The position numbers were made by a program, and so were the translations under genes. DNA of 64,000 bases from Caballeronia ptereochthonis (GTDB lineage: Bacteria > Pseudomonadota > Gammaproteobacteria > Burkholderiales > Burkholderiaceae), in contig NZ_FCOB02000002.1 of assembly GCF_001545075.1 (NCBI RefSeq), positions 266,479 to 330,478 of the forward strand, given 5' to 3'. The notes beneath the pieces were generated by a model that was not told where the DNA came from, searched no databases, and saw only the letters and a list, made by a program, of their open reading frames with translations. This document shows, in pieces, positions 53,578 through 61,236 of this stretch (the first letter of the stretch is position 1; each line of letters starts with the position of its first letter).

Positions 53578-54585
53578 TCAATACCCGTACTGCATGCTCG
53601 CGTCGACGTTGCTCTTGTCGTAGAAGCGATCCGACACCTTGACCCACGGCGGGATCGTTTCGCCCTTCGCGTACTTCTGCGCGACATCGCAGGCGAGCGG
53701 TCCGAAGAACGGGCTCGACTGCACGCTTGCACCGAGTTCGCCGGCCTTGATGGCTTCGAGGCCGCCCTTGGTGCCGTCGATCGTCACGAGCACGATATCC
53801 TTGCCCGGCTGCTTGCCCGCGGCCTTGATCGCGGCGATCGCGCCGAGCGCCATTTCGTCGTTGTGCGCGTAGACGGCGGTCACGTCCGGATGCGCCTGGA
53901 GCAGCGTCTCCATCACCTGACGGCCCTTGTCGCGCGCGAAGTCGCCGCTTTGCGACGCGACGATCTTCATGCCCGGATTCTTTGCGATCACTTCGTCGAA
54001 GCCCTTCTTGCGGTCGTTCGCGGCGGACGCGCCCGTCGAGCCTTCAAGTTCGATGATCGTCGCCTTGCCGTTGGTCGCCTTCACGAGCCAGTCGGCGGCG
54101 CGGTGGCCCTGATCGATGAAGTCGGAACCGATGAACGTGATGTAGTCCTTGCCCGCCTTGGCCATCGACTGGTCGATGTTGCGGTCCACGAGAATCACCG
54201 GAATGCCGGCCTTCTTCGCCTGCAAGACCACGGGCGCGAGCGGCTTCTCCTCGCGTGGCGGGAACACGAGCAGGTCGACGTGCTGCGCGATCATGCTCTG
54301 GATGTCCGAGACCTGCTTGGCCGCCGAGCTGTTGGCGTCGGTCATGACCATCTGCCAGCCGCATTTCGCCGCGATTTCCTTGAAGCTCTTCGTTTCCGCA
54401 AGACGCCACGGATTGTTGCTCTCGGTCTGCGCGAAGCCGACCTTCAGCGGCTTCTTGTTCGGGATCTTCGGCAGGCCGTCATCAGCGGCGTGGGCGGCGG
54501 TGAAGCCGGCCGCGAGCGTCAGGGCGGTCAGTGCGGCAGCGAGCGGGCGCGGGCCCAGGCGCGATTTCTTCTCTAGCGACAGCAT
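53578..54585 (-). CDS. Sugar ABC transporter substrate-binding protein (YtfQ-like)
   Basis: A 335-residue periplasmic protein of the ribose/galactose-binding (Peripla_BP_4) type with a signal peptide ending AAHAADDG. KVGFAQTESNNPWRLAETKS and FPPREEKPLAPVVLQAKKAGIPVILVDRNID match YtfQ, the galactofuranose-binding protein. GGAGGAAG before ATG 54585 sets the start. It is first in the importer operon, downstream of lacI, with a good promoter at 54692-54721. A furanose or related sugar acid is the likely ligand. Confidence 0.92.
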   Translation of the reverse strand: MLSLEKKSRLGPRPLAAALTALTLAAGFTAAHAADDGLPKIPNKKPLKVGFAQTESNNPWRLAETKSFKEIAAKCGWQMVMTDANSSAAKQVSDIQSMIAQHVDLLVFPPREEKPLAPVVLQAKKAGIPVILVDRNIDQSMAKAGKDYITFIGSDFIDQGHRAADWLVKATNGKATIIELEGSTGASAANDRKKGFDEVIAKNPGMKIVASQSGDFARDKGRQVMETLLQAHPDVTAVYAHNDEMALGAIAAIKAAGKQPGKDIVLVTIDGTKGGLEAIKAGELGASVQSSPFFGPLACDVAQKYAKGETIPPWVKVSDRFYDKSNVDASMQYGY

Positions 54586-54691
54586 GTCTTCCTCCATAGG
54601 ATGGTTTGCCTTTTTCTAGTGATGCCGATGCTTGTGTTGCCCGGTCTGCCTGCTGCGAGAGTTTCAGTGCTGCGTCCTTGCGAGTGCGACG

Positions 54692-54721
54692 ATTATTTCA
54701 TCGCGTTTTATTAACGGTCAA
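54692..54721 (-). promoter_or_regulatory. Promoter of the ytfQ-like operon
   Basis: On the minus strand TTGACC (54721-54716) and AATAAT (54697-54692) are 18 bases apart, each matching the sigma-70 consensus at five of six positions. The palindrome at 54724-54738 ends only 2 bases before the -35. Confidence 0.7.
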
Positions 54722-55806
54722 TCACTAATATTATTAGTCGCCAGCTGCTTTGCTTCGGTAATTACCCTGACCGAGCCGCGCTCGATCAGCGGTCCGTCGA
54801 GCTTGACGGTGCGGCGTCGCACGGGCGCGCCCGCCGCGCGGTTCTGTTCTTCCTGCAGGAGCGTCTCGACCGCCCAGCGGCCGAGCTCGTAGTTCGGCAG
54901 CACGACGGTCGAGAGCGGCGGATGCGTATGCCGCGCGATTTCCTGGTCGTCGTAGCCGAGCACGGAGACGTCGTCGGGCACGCGCAGGCCGAGCTGCTTC
55001 AGCGCCTCGATCGCGCCGAGCGCCATCAGGTCGTTCGCGCAGAAGATGGCGGTCGGCGGATTCGCCTCGCGCATCAGCGAGAGCGTCTGCTCGAAGCCCG
55101 TGCCGGGACTCCAGTCGCCTTCGCGCACGAGTTCCGGCGCGAACGGCAGGTCGGCCGTGGCGAGCGCCGTGCGATAACCCTTCAGGCGATCGCGCGCCGC
55201 GTCCTGCCAGGGTTCGCCGTTGATATAGCCGATGCGCCTGTGACCCGCGGCCAGCAGGTGATCGGTCGCCGTGTGCCCGCCCGCGACTTCGGCCGGCACG
55301 ACCGACGACACGTTCGCCTCGTTCGCATAGCAGTTGAGCAGCACGGTCGGCACCCTGGCGAGCGCGGCCGGCAGCGTGACGCGGCGCGTGTACACCGTCG
55401 CGTAGATCACGCCGAGCACGTTCGGATTGCCGAGCGTCGCGTCGAGCACGCGGGCTTCGATCTCCGCGTTGCCGTGTGTCGAGTAGACCGCGAGCATGCG
55501 GCCATTGGCGAACGCGGCGTCGCGCGCGCCGTCGATGCTCACGACCGGATGCGGGCTCGTCGAGATTTCATCGGCCAGATAGACGATCAGATTGCGCTCG
55601 CCCTCGCTCTCGAGCGCCGCGACCGGCTCGCGCTGCGTCATACGGTAGCCCAGTTCCTGCGCGGCGCGCAGCACCTTGTCGCGCGTGGTGTCGGAGAACT
55701 TCGCGCCGCTCGCGTTGTTCAGCACGAGCGAGACCGTCGATTGCGATACGCCGGTGAGTTTCGCGATGTCGGTCATCGTCGGGCGGCGTTGCGTGGATTT
55801 TTTCAT
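54718..55806 (-). CDS. LacI family transcriptional regulator
   Basis: A 362-residue repressor. The helix-turn-helix and hinge read MTDIAKLTGVSQSTVSLVLNNASG (residues 11-34), followed by the periplasmic-binding-like sugar domain with DRLKGYRTAL and DDVSVLGYDDQEIARHTHPPLSTV. It lies between the importer operon (same strand, downstream) and the phytanoyl-CoA-dioxygenase/epimerase genes (divergent), and matching palindromes lie in front of each of these units. Its last six codons overlap the operator of the importer operon. It most likely represses all three units until a sugar binds. Confidence 0.93.
   Translation of the reverse strand: MKKSTQRRPTMTDIAKLTGVSQSTVSLVLNNASGAKFSDTTRDKVLRAAQELGYRMTQREPVAALESEGERNLIVYLADEISTSPHPVVSIDGARDAAFANGRMLAVYSTHGNAEIEARVLDATLGNPNVLGVIYATVYTRRVTLPAALARVPTVLLNCYANEANVSSVVPAEVAGGHTATDHLLAAGHRRIGYINGEPWQDAARDRLKGYRTALATADLPFAPELVREGDWSPGTGFEQTLSLMREANPPTAIFCANDLMALGAIEALKQLGLRVPDDVSVLGYDDQEIARHTHPPLSTVVLPNYELGRWAVETLLQEEQNRAAGAPVRRRTVKLDGPLIERGSVRVITEAKQLATNNISD
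54724..54738. promoter_or_regulatory. LacI operator candidate 1, inside the 3' end of lacI
   Basis: ACTAATA-T-TATTAGT is a perfect 15-base palindrome. It lies within the last codons of lacI (TNNISD) and immediately upstream of the -35 of the importer operon. Confidence 0.75.
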
Positions 55807-55863
55807 TGTGCGTGCCGCGTCGGGCGGCTCAACTCTTCACGAACGATGCGTCACGGGCCAGAG

Positions 55864-55892
55864 AAATTTACCACTAATATTAGTGATGAACA
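55864..55892 (-). promoter_or_regulatory. lacI promoter with operator candidate 2 as spacer
   Basis: CACTAATATTAGTG (55871-55884) is a perfect 14-base palindrome. On the minus strand it sits in the 17-base spacer between TTGTTC (55892-55887) and TAAATT (55869-55864), 65 bases before the lacI start, a layout that fits autorepression. The -35 is weak. Confidence 0.6.
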
Positions 55893-55946
55893 ACGCGAAA
55901 AGCACGCGAGACTGCATGTATCAGATCAGGGTTTCCACCGGTTATT

Positions 55947-55962
55947 ACTAATAATATTGACG
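55947..55962 (+). promoter_or_regulatory. Operator candidate 3 with -35 of the dioxygenase gene
   Basis: ACTAATAATATT (55947-55958) equals the first 12 of 15 bases of operator 1 read on the minus strand, and runs directly into TTGACG (55957-55962), a -35 hexamer. A clear -10 is not seen. The dioxygenase start is at 56017. Confidence 0.55.
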
Positions 55963-56016
55963 AAGGGATTACGTGCGTGCGATTCTTTTCTCGAACCGGC
56001 AACGAGGAGACAGCGC

Positions 56017-56805
56017 ATGGGCAAGTACGACGAGGGCACGCGGGACGCGCTCGCCGAAGCGTTCGAACGGGAGGGCATCGTCATGCTGCGCGATCATTTC
56101 CCGCGCGCCACACTCGAAGCCTGGCGGGACGCGTTCGCGCCTTTGCTGAAGCCGCACGTCGACGCCGATGCGAACGGCAATCGCGGGCCGGGGCGTTACT
56201 ACGTGACCTTGCCCTTCGAAGGCGAATTCGCGGACCCGTCGATCTTCTGTGACGAGGACATCGTGGGCATCGTCGAGCGCGTCGCGGGGCGCGATCCGGT
56301 GATGTGCCAGCTCGCCACCGACACGCCCGTGCTCGGATCGGAATATCAGGACTGGCATCGCGACACGCCGCCGCTTTTCGAGGACGCGCCCGAAACGCCT
56401 TCGTTCCAGCTTGCGGTGAATTTTCCGCTCGTCGATGTCGATGACCATAATGGCCCGCTCGAAACGACGCGCGGCACGCATCGCATGTCGCGCGACGAAG
56501 CCTTTGCCGGCCTGCAGGCAGGACGCTTTGCAGCCGAGCGCGTGCCGATGCGCGTCGGCGACGTGCTGATCCGCGACGTGCGCGGCCTGCATCGCGGCAC
56601 GCCGAACCTGACCGGCGAGCCGCGGCCGATGGTCGTGATCGGCTACAGCCGCGCGTGGTATTTCCGGCCCGAGGTGCGCATCGACGTGCCGCGCGATGTC
56701 CTGGCCGGATTGCCCGCGCGTGCGCGGCGTCTCTTGCGTTTCAATCCCCTGGTCGAGAAGACGGCGCGCGTCTTTGACGAAAGCTACCGGCAGTTCGCAT
56801 ATTGA
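56017..56805 (+). CDS. Phytanoyl-CoA dioxygenase family protein
   Basis: A 262-residue Fe(II)/2-oxoglutarate-dependent oxygenase of the PhyH family. The iron ligands can be placed at DWHRD (His114, Asp116) and GLHRGTPN (His192), with Arg203 in EPRPMVV as the likely 2-oxoglutarate anchor. PhyH relatives hydroxylate lipids, ectoine or small polar metabolites. Here the gene is coupled to an epimerase-like gene and shares an operator motif with a sugar importer, so a sugar or sugar-derived substrate is plausible. GAGGAG precedes ATG 56017. Confidence 0.85.
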   Translation: MGKYDEGTRDALAEAFEREGIVMLRDHFPRATLEAWRDAFAPLLKPHVDADANGNRGPGRYYVTLPFEGEFADPSIFCDEDIVGIVERVAGRDPVMCQLATDTPVLGSEYQDWHRDTPPLFEDAPETPSFQLAVNFPLVDVDDHNGPLETTRGTHRMSRDEAFAGLQAGRFAAERVPMRVGDVLIRDVRGLHRGTPNLTGEPRPMVVIGYSRAWYFRPEVRIDVPRDVLAGLPARARRLLRFNPLVEKTARVFDESYRQFAY

Positions 56806-57764
56806 GCGCCGCGCCTTCCGATCAGCTCGTCGAGCTGCGTCATGGCGAGCGGCGCGTGCTGCTTGCGCCGGCGGTCGGCGGAGCGATCGCGGCTTTCGAC
56901 GAGACACACGGTGAACGCGTGATCGACTGGCTGCGTCCCGCGACGCCCGCAGCGCTTGCCGCGCGCGACCCGCTGGGCATGGCGAGCTTTCCGCTCCTGC
57001 CGTATTGCAATCGCATTCGCGATGCGCGCTTCGTGTTCGACGGTGCGCTCGTCGATCTTTCCGGCGATGGCAACGGCTTCGCGCATGCGCTGCACGGCAA
57101 TGCGTGGCGCTTGCCCTGGCGCGTGGGCGATACGTCGAAATCGCGTGCGCGCCTGCATCTTCGGCATGAGCCTTCGCGCGAGGCGGCGCATCATTGGCCG
57201 TTTGCATACGAAGCGACGCAGGACATCGCGCTCGATGCCGATGCGCTAGCGGTCACGATGTCGGCGCGTAATCTGTCCGATCGGCCGATGCCTTTCGGCA
57301 TGGGACATCACCCCTACTATCCGCGCACGCGCAACACGCGCATTCACGCGCGCGTCGCCGCGATGTGGCACAGCACGCCCGATCTCCTGCCGACGCATGC
57401 CGGCCCGCATGCTTGCGTCGACGCGATGGCGTCCGTGGAAGGCATGTCCGCCGATGCGTTCGATCTCGACAACAATTTTGCCGGCTGGTCGCGCGCGGCG
57501 ACGATCGCGTGGCCCGACGAAGGCCGCTCGATCATGCTCGATGCCGAAACTCCTTTCGATCACCTTGTGGTCTACGCGCCGGCATCGCATCCCGGGCTGC
57601 TGTGCGTGGAGCCGGTGAGCAACGTGGCGGACTGGATCAATCTCGATGTCGATCGCGCGATGAAGGGCGGCGCGGTGCTGCAACCGGGCGAGTCGGTCAG
57701 CGCGAGATTCGCGTGGACGACCTGCGTCGAGCGGGGCGTCGCGGAACGCGTCCGCGACGCATGA
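56802..57764 (+). CDS. Aldose 1-epimerase family protein
   Basis: A 320-residue protein of the mutarotase-like fold. SFPLLPYCNRIRDARFVFDG, HALHGNAWRLPWRV, GMGHHPYYPR (catalytic histidine region), HLVVYAP and LLCVEPVSNVADWINL (catalytic glutamate) are present. It starts with TTG at 56802, overlapping the stop of the dioxygenase gene by 4 bases (TTGA), so translation is probably coupled. It differs from the GalM at 37325-38392 and belongs to the divergent branch that often sits in sugar-import operons. Confidence 0.88.
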   Translation: MSAAPSDQLVELRHGERRVLLAPAVGGAIAAFDETHGERVIDWLRPATPAALAARDPLGMASFPLLPYCNRIRDARFVFDGALVDLSGDGNGFAHALHGNAWRLPWRVGDTSKSRARLHLRHEPSREAAHHWPFAYEATQDIALDADALAVTMSARNLSDRPMPFGMGHHPYYPRTRNTRIHARVAAMWHSTPDLLPTHAGPHACVDAMASVEGMSADAFDLDNNFAGWSRAATIAWPDEGRSIMLDAETPFDHLVVYAPASHPGLLCVEPVSNVADWINLDVDRAMKGGAVLQPGESVSARFAWTTCVERGVAERVRDA

Positions 57765-57774
57765 CTTCGCGCGG

Positions 57775-58083
57775 TTACTGACCGAAGAAGACGTCGCAGC
57801 GCGGCATGTCGGTGCAGCCTTGACGGCGGCCGCTCGCGGAGGCGCTCGCGCCGGCCGTCGTGCCACCGTAGGCGGAATCGTCCGCTTGCTGCGCGGGCGT
57901 CGCGGCGGTTTGCGACTGCTCGGGCGTGGCCTGCGACATGACCATCGGGCGCATCGTCTGGATGAGTTGCTGCGCGTCGGCGGGCATGCCTTGCGCGCGC
58001 GCGGCGCCGATGCCGGCAACATTGGCGACGATCGCGCAGGCGGCCATCATGGCGATGAGTTTGGGGTTGATCCTGGGCTTCAT
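57775..58083 (-). CDS. Exported hypothetical protein, 102 aa
   Basis: MKPRINPKLIAMMAACAIVANVAGIGAARAQG is a clear signal peptide. The mature part is alanine- and glutamine-rich and low in complexity, ending GRRQGCTDMPRCDVFFGQ with two cysteines that could form a disulfide. AGGAG precedes ATG 58083. No family recognised. It converges on the epimerase gene with a 10-base gap. Confidence 0.65.
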   Translation of the reverse strand: MKPRINPKLIAMMAACAIVANVAGIGAARAQGMPADAQQLIQTMRPMVMSQATPEQSQTAATPAQQADDSAYGGTTAGASASASGRRQGCTDMPRCDVFFGQ

Positions 58084-58463
58084 TTTCCAGCTCCTTGAAA
58101 TAATGCATGCACAGGCAGCCGGGAAACGCGATTCTCGGACTCCTTGCAGCTTTGTCGACGGATGGGATCGAGCGCGTGCGGCCGTGATGGAGCATGCGGT
58201 CGCGCAAGCGCCGGCACGATGCGGGGTGGCCGATACGTGTTTTCGTTCGACGAGCAAATGGAAAGACGCGTCGAACGCGACAGAAGGCGCTCGAGGGCTA
58301 AGTTACGGCGATGCGGGGATGCGCGAAATCCCTATCTGGTGGGGATCCTTTTGCAGGGACGAGCCGATGCGGCGGTAAGCGCTTATTAAATTAGCCGCTA
58401 AACGAAGCCTGGACGGAAGAGCTGGCCCGGACCTTCATGCGGTCCGGGCGTGCAGATCGACGC
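58084..58463. other. Intergenic region, no gene seen
   Basis: These 380 bases separate two genes for small exported proteins on the minus strand. I see no supported coding frame, RNA gene or strong dyad; the stretch near 58380-58400 is locally AT-rich and may hold the promoter of the exported protein at 57775-58083 or be a gene end region. Confidence 0.4.
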
Positions 58464-58763
58464 TTAGTACGACTTGGCGGCGCCGCCACTCGAGGTGCCT
58501 GAATCCGAGTCGCTCTTCTTGGGCTTGTGCATCTTGCTGCCCGAGCTTTGCGTGGAGCCCATCGTGTTAGCGCCGGATGCGTTCGAGGTCGCGCCTGTCT
58601 CGCCGTTGCTGTTCGGCGTGCTCATGCCGGTGCCGCCCTGGCCGGCTCCGTTGCCGCCCGCCGTGCCGCCTCCCGCTCCGCCGCCCGCTCCCTGCGCCAA
58701 CGCCGCGCCCGACAGGCTCAGCATCATTGCCGAAATCAGCAAGCCTCGCTTTGCGTTCTTCAT
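58464..58763 (-). CDS. Exported glycine-rich protein, 99 aa
   Basis: A signal peptide (MKNAKRGLLISAMMLSLSGA to LAQG) precedes a disordered mature chain: a GGAGGGTAGGNGAGQGG run, then a Ser/Asn/Thr-rich segment, then KMHKPKKSDSDSG. No fold or family is recognisable. A ribosome site GAGGA lies upstream of ATG 58763. Such proteins are common in Burkholderiales and their role is unknown. Confidence 0.6.
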   Translation of the reverse strand: MKNAKRGLLISAMMLSLSGAALAQGAGGGAGGGTAGGNGAGQGGTGMSTPNSNGETGATSNASGANTMGSTQSSGSKMHKPKKSDSDSGTSSGGAAKSY

Positions 58764-58892
58764 GGTGTCCTCCCGTTGATCGGTTGTGGTGATGCGCGCC
58801 GCCTCGCTGGACGTTGCGGCTGCGCGGCTTACATTGCGCAATCGCCGTGCCGTGCGGGCGTCAGACCACGTTTCTGGAGAGGAACGCGAAGC

Positions 58893-59114
58893 TCAGCCCG
58901 GTGCTTCGTCACACCACTCGATGGCCCACGCGCGCGCGCAGTGAACGGCATCCGATTCGCTCGCGAAGGCATCGAGGTCGCCGGATTCGAAGACTTCCAC
59001 ATGCGTCGTGGGCTCGCCAGGCGCACGCGTAATGCGGGCGTGCGCGTAGTAATTCCCGTCCTCATCGTGACGCGCGGTGCAATCGATGTGGAATGTCTTG
59101 TAGTCGAATCGCAT
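58893..59114 (-). CDS. Small hypothetical protein, 73 aa
   Basis: MRFDYKTFHIDCTARHDEDG, followed by NYYAHARITRAPGEP and a C-terminal helix-like DAVHCARAWAIEWCDEAPG. The composition is that of a small folded soluble protein and resembles the short uncharacterised proteins frequent in Burkholderia. There are three cysteines and no signal peptide. Function unknown. Confidence 0.6.
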   Translation of the reverse strand: MRFDYKTFHIDCTARHDEDGNYYAHARITRAPGEPTTHVEVFESGDLDAFASESDAVHCARAWAIEWCDEAPG

Positions 59115-59182
59115 GGGGGCTCCGGGAAGTCAGGGTTTCAAAGTTGCCCGCGATGGTCGGACAGGTTCCATCGCGCGCCGCA

Positions 59183-59971
59183 TCAGAACGCCGCGCGCAC
59201 GACGCCGCCGTCCGCGCGCAGCGCGGCGCCGTTCGTCGCCGACGACAATTCCGAGCACACGTACGCCACCATGTTCGCGATTTCTTCGGGCGTGATGAAG
59301 CGCTTGAGAATCGAGGTCGGGCGCGCTTCCTCGAAGAACTGCGCCTCGAACTCATCAAAGCTCTTGCCGCCCGAGAGCTTCTCGACGAAGTCCGTGACGC
59401 CTTCGGAGCTCGTCGGCCCTGGCAGAACCGCGTTGACCGTCACGCCCGTTCCCGTGCAGGTTTCGGCGAGTCCGCGCGAGAGGGCGAGCTGCGCCGTTTT
59501 GGTGAGGCCGTAGTGAATCATCTCGACGGGAATCTGAATGCCGCTCTCGCTGCTGATGAACACGACCCGGCCCCAGTTCTTCTCCTTCATCTTCGGCAGA
59601 TAGGCGCGCGAGAGCCGCACGCCAGACATCACATTGGCGTTGAAAAAGCGCAGCCATTCCTCGTCGGAGATTTCTTCGAACGGCTTCGGGTCGAAGATGC
59701 CCATGTTGTTCACGAGAATATCGACGTGCGGAAAGCGCGCGACGAGCGCGTCGACCGCCGCGGCCTCGGAGACGTCGCCGGCGAAGCCTTCGGCCTGCGC
59801 GTTCGGCACGTGTTCGCGCAGTCTGGCGAGGGCGGCATCGACTGACGACTGCGAGCGGCCGTTGACGATCACGCGCGCACCTTCGCGCGCGAGCGCCACC
59901 GCGATGGCGTGGCCGATGCCCTTCGTCGATCCGGATACCAATGCGAGCTTGTTGGCGATCTTGAGGTCCAT
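59183..59971 (-). CDS. Short-chain dehydrogenase/reductase
   Basis: A 262-residue classical SDR. VSGSTKGIGHAIA is the cofactor-binding TGxxxGxG region with serine in place of the first threonine, NNMG the NNAG-type stabilising motif, SSES...YGLTKTAQ the catalytic Ser-Tyr-Lys triad (YxxxK), and NAVLPGPT follows. An arginine in NGRS after beta-2 suggests NADP(H). The substrate is unknown; no pathway partners are adjacent. Confidence 0.92.
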   Translation of the reverse strand: MDLKIANKLALVSGSTKGIGHAIAVALAREGARVIVNGRSQSSVDAALARLREHVPNAQAEGFAGDVSEAAAVDALVARFPHVDILVNNMGIFDPKPFEEISDEEWLRFFNANVMSGVRLSRAYLPKMKEKNWGRVVFISSESGIQIPVEMIHYGLTKTAQLALSRGLAETCTGTGVTVNAVLPGPTSSEGVTDFVEKLSGGKSFDEFEAQFFEEARPTSILKRFITPEEIANMVAYVCSELSSATNGAALRADGGVVRAAF

Positions 59972-60156
59972 GTCTGCTCCTTCAAAAAGATTTGACGGGA
60001 TGCATCGCGCATAGCGCGATGTGTTGGTCAGAAGTTAACCAGAAGCACGGGAAACCTGCATGAACGGTGCATCGGCGGGCGCCGGACGCCACGTTCCGAA
60101 AATCGCGCAAGCCTTGTTCCATAAGGCTTTGCGGGGCGTGAAACGTTGCGACATAA

Positions 60157-60190
60157 ATGCTCGATGGCGCGCGCCGGGGCCATCGAGCAT
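60157..60190. promoter_or_regulatory. 11-bp perfect inverted repeat
   Basis: ATGCTCGATGG and CCATCGAGCAT are separated by 12 GC-rich bases, in the 376-base divergent region 59972-60347, about 160 bases before the DUF4410 gene. No gene is seen in that region. It may be a regulator site or a leader hairpin. Confidence 0.45.
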
Positions 60191-60347
60191 AGTTGCGTCT
60201 GCGTGACCGGGAGCCAGGGCAGCAACGAGAACCGAGAGCCGTATCACGCACAGACGAGATCACGGATAAGGAGCGCAGCAGCACGGCAGCCTCCTCATCG
60301 CGCGGTACGAACGAGCCAACGATTCCACGTTTTTCCGGAGATGCATC

Positions 60348-61157
60348 ATGTCCAACCCGATCAAATTTTCCTCGCTCAACACGACCTTCAGGAAGGCGCG
60401 CGGCGCGGCGCTCGTGGGGCTCGTCGTCGGCACGGCGCTGCTGGCGGGCTGCGCGAGCAACCCCGCGCAAGCCGCGAGCCAGTACGGCCGATCCGGCGCT
60501 CAAACCGTGCAGACCGTCGCGGCCACGCCCGCCGTGGGGCTCGACAACATTTACGTCTACGCCTTCGCCAGCGACGCGAGCGACGTGAAGCTCGACAACC
60601 ACGGCATGATCTCGAAGATCGGCTCGGCGTTCTCCGGCGGCTCGCAGGCCGACAAAGCGACGCAGGACGCGATCGCGGCGCGTGAGGAAGTGGCGAACGA
60701 GATCGTCGCGAAGCTCCAGTCGATGGGCCTGCGCGCCATTCGCGCCGACGTGCCGCCGTCGGACGACCAGAACGTGCTCGAGGTCGTTGGCAACTTCAAC
60801 ACGATCGACGCGGGCAATCGCCGGCGCCGCATGCTGATCGGTCTCGGCGCAGGCGAAAGCAAGGTCGGCGCGACCGTGCAGCTCGTCTTCAAGCCCGCGC
60901 ACGGCGCGCCGCAGCTGCTCGAGCAATTCGACGCGAAGGCCGACAGTGGCCACGCTCCTGGCGTCGCGGAGATGGCGGGTATCGGCGCGGCGGCGGGGCA
61001 TGTTGCGAGTTCGCTCGCGGTGTCGGGCGGCTTGCACGCGGTATCGGAGACGAAGCACGCGGGAGTCTCGTCCGACGAAAAGCGCCTTGCTGATTCAATC
61101 GCAAAGCAGATCGCGAAGCTCGGCAAGGAACAGGGCTGGTTGCAGGCGAAGAGCTGA
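60348..61157 (+). CDS. DUF4410 lipoprotein
   Basis: A 269-residue predicted lipoprotein. The lipobox is LLAGC with the cysteine at position 35, after a hydrophobic stretch VGLVVGTALLAG. The mature part (IYVYAFASDASDVKLD..., ANEIVAKLQSMGLRAIRAD..., VVGNFNTIDAGNRRRRMLIGLGAGESKV) matches DUF4410 proteins, outer-membrane-associated proteins of unknown role. It is followed 79 bases later by a phospholipase D family gene. Confidence 0.85.
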   Translation: MSNPIKFSSLNTTFRKARGAALVGLVVGTALLAGCASNPAQAASQYGRSGAQTVQTVAATPAVGLDNIYVYAFASDASDVKLDNHGMISKIGSAFSGGSQADKATQDAIAAREEVANEIVAKLQSMGLRAIRADVPPSDDQNVLEVVGNFNTIDAGNRRRRMLIGLGAGESKVGATVQLVFKPAHGAPQLLEQFDAKADSGHAPGVAEMAGIGAAAGHVASSLAVSGGLHAVSETKHAGVSSDEKRLADSIAKQIAKLGKEQGWLQAKS

Positions 61158-61236
61158 GCGAAGCGGGGCCATGCGCCCTCCGGAACCCTCGTACACTGAT
61201 GGTTTCGGACGGATGTTCGCTTTGCGAGGCCCGCGC

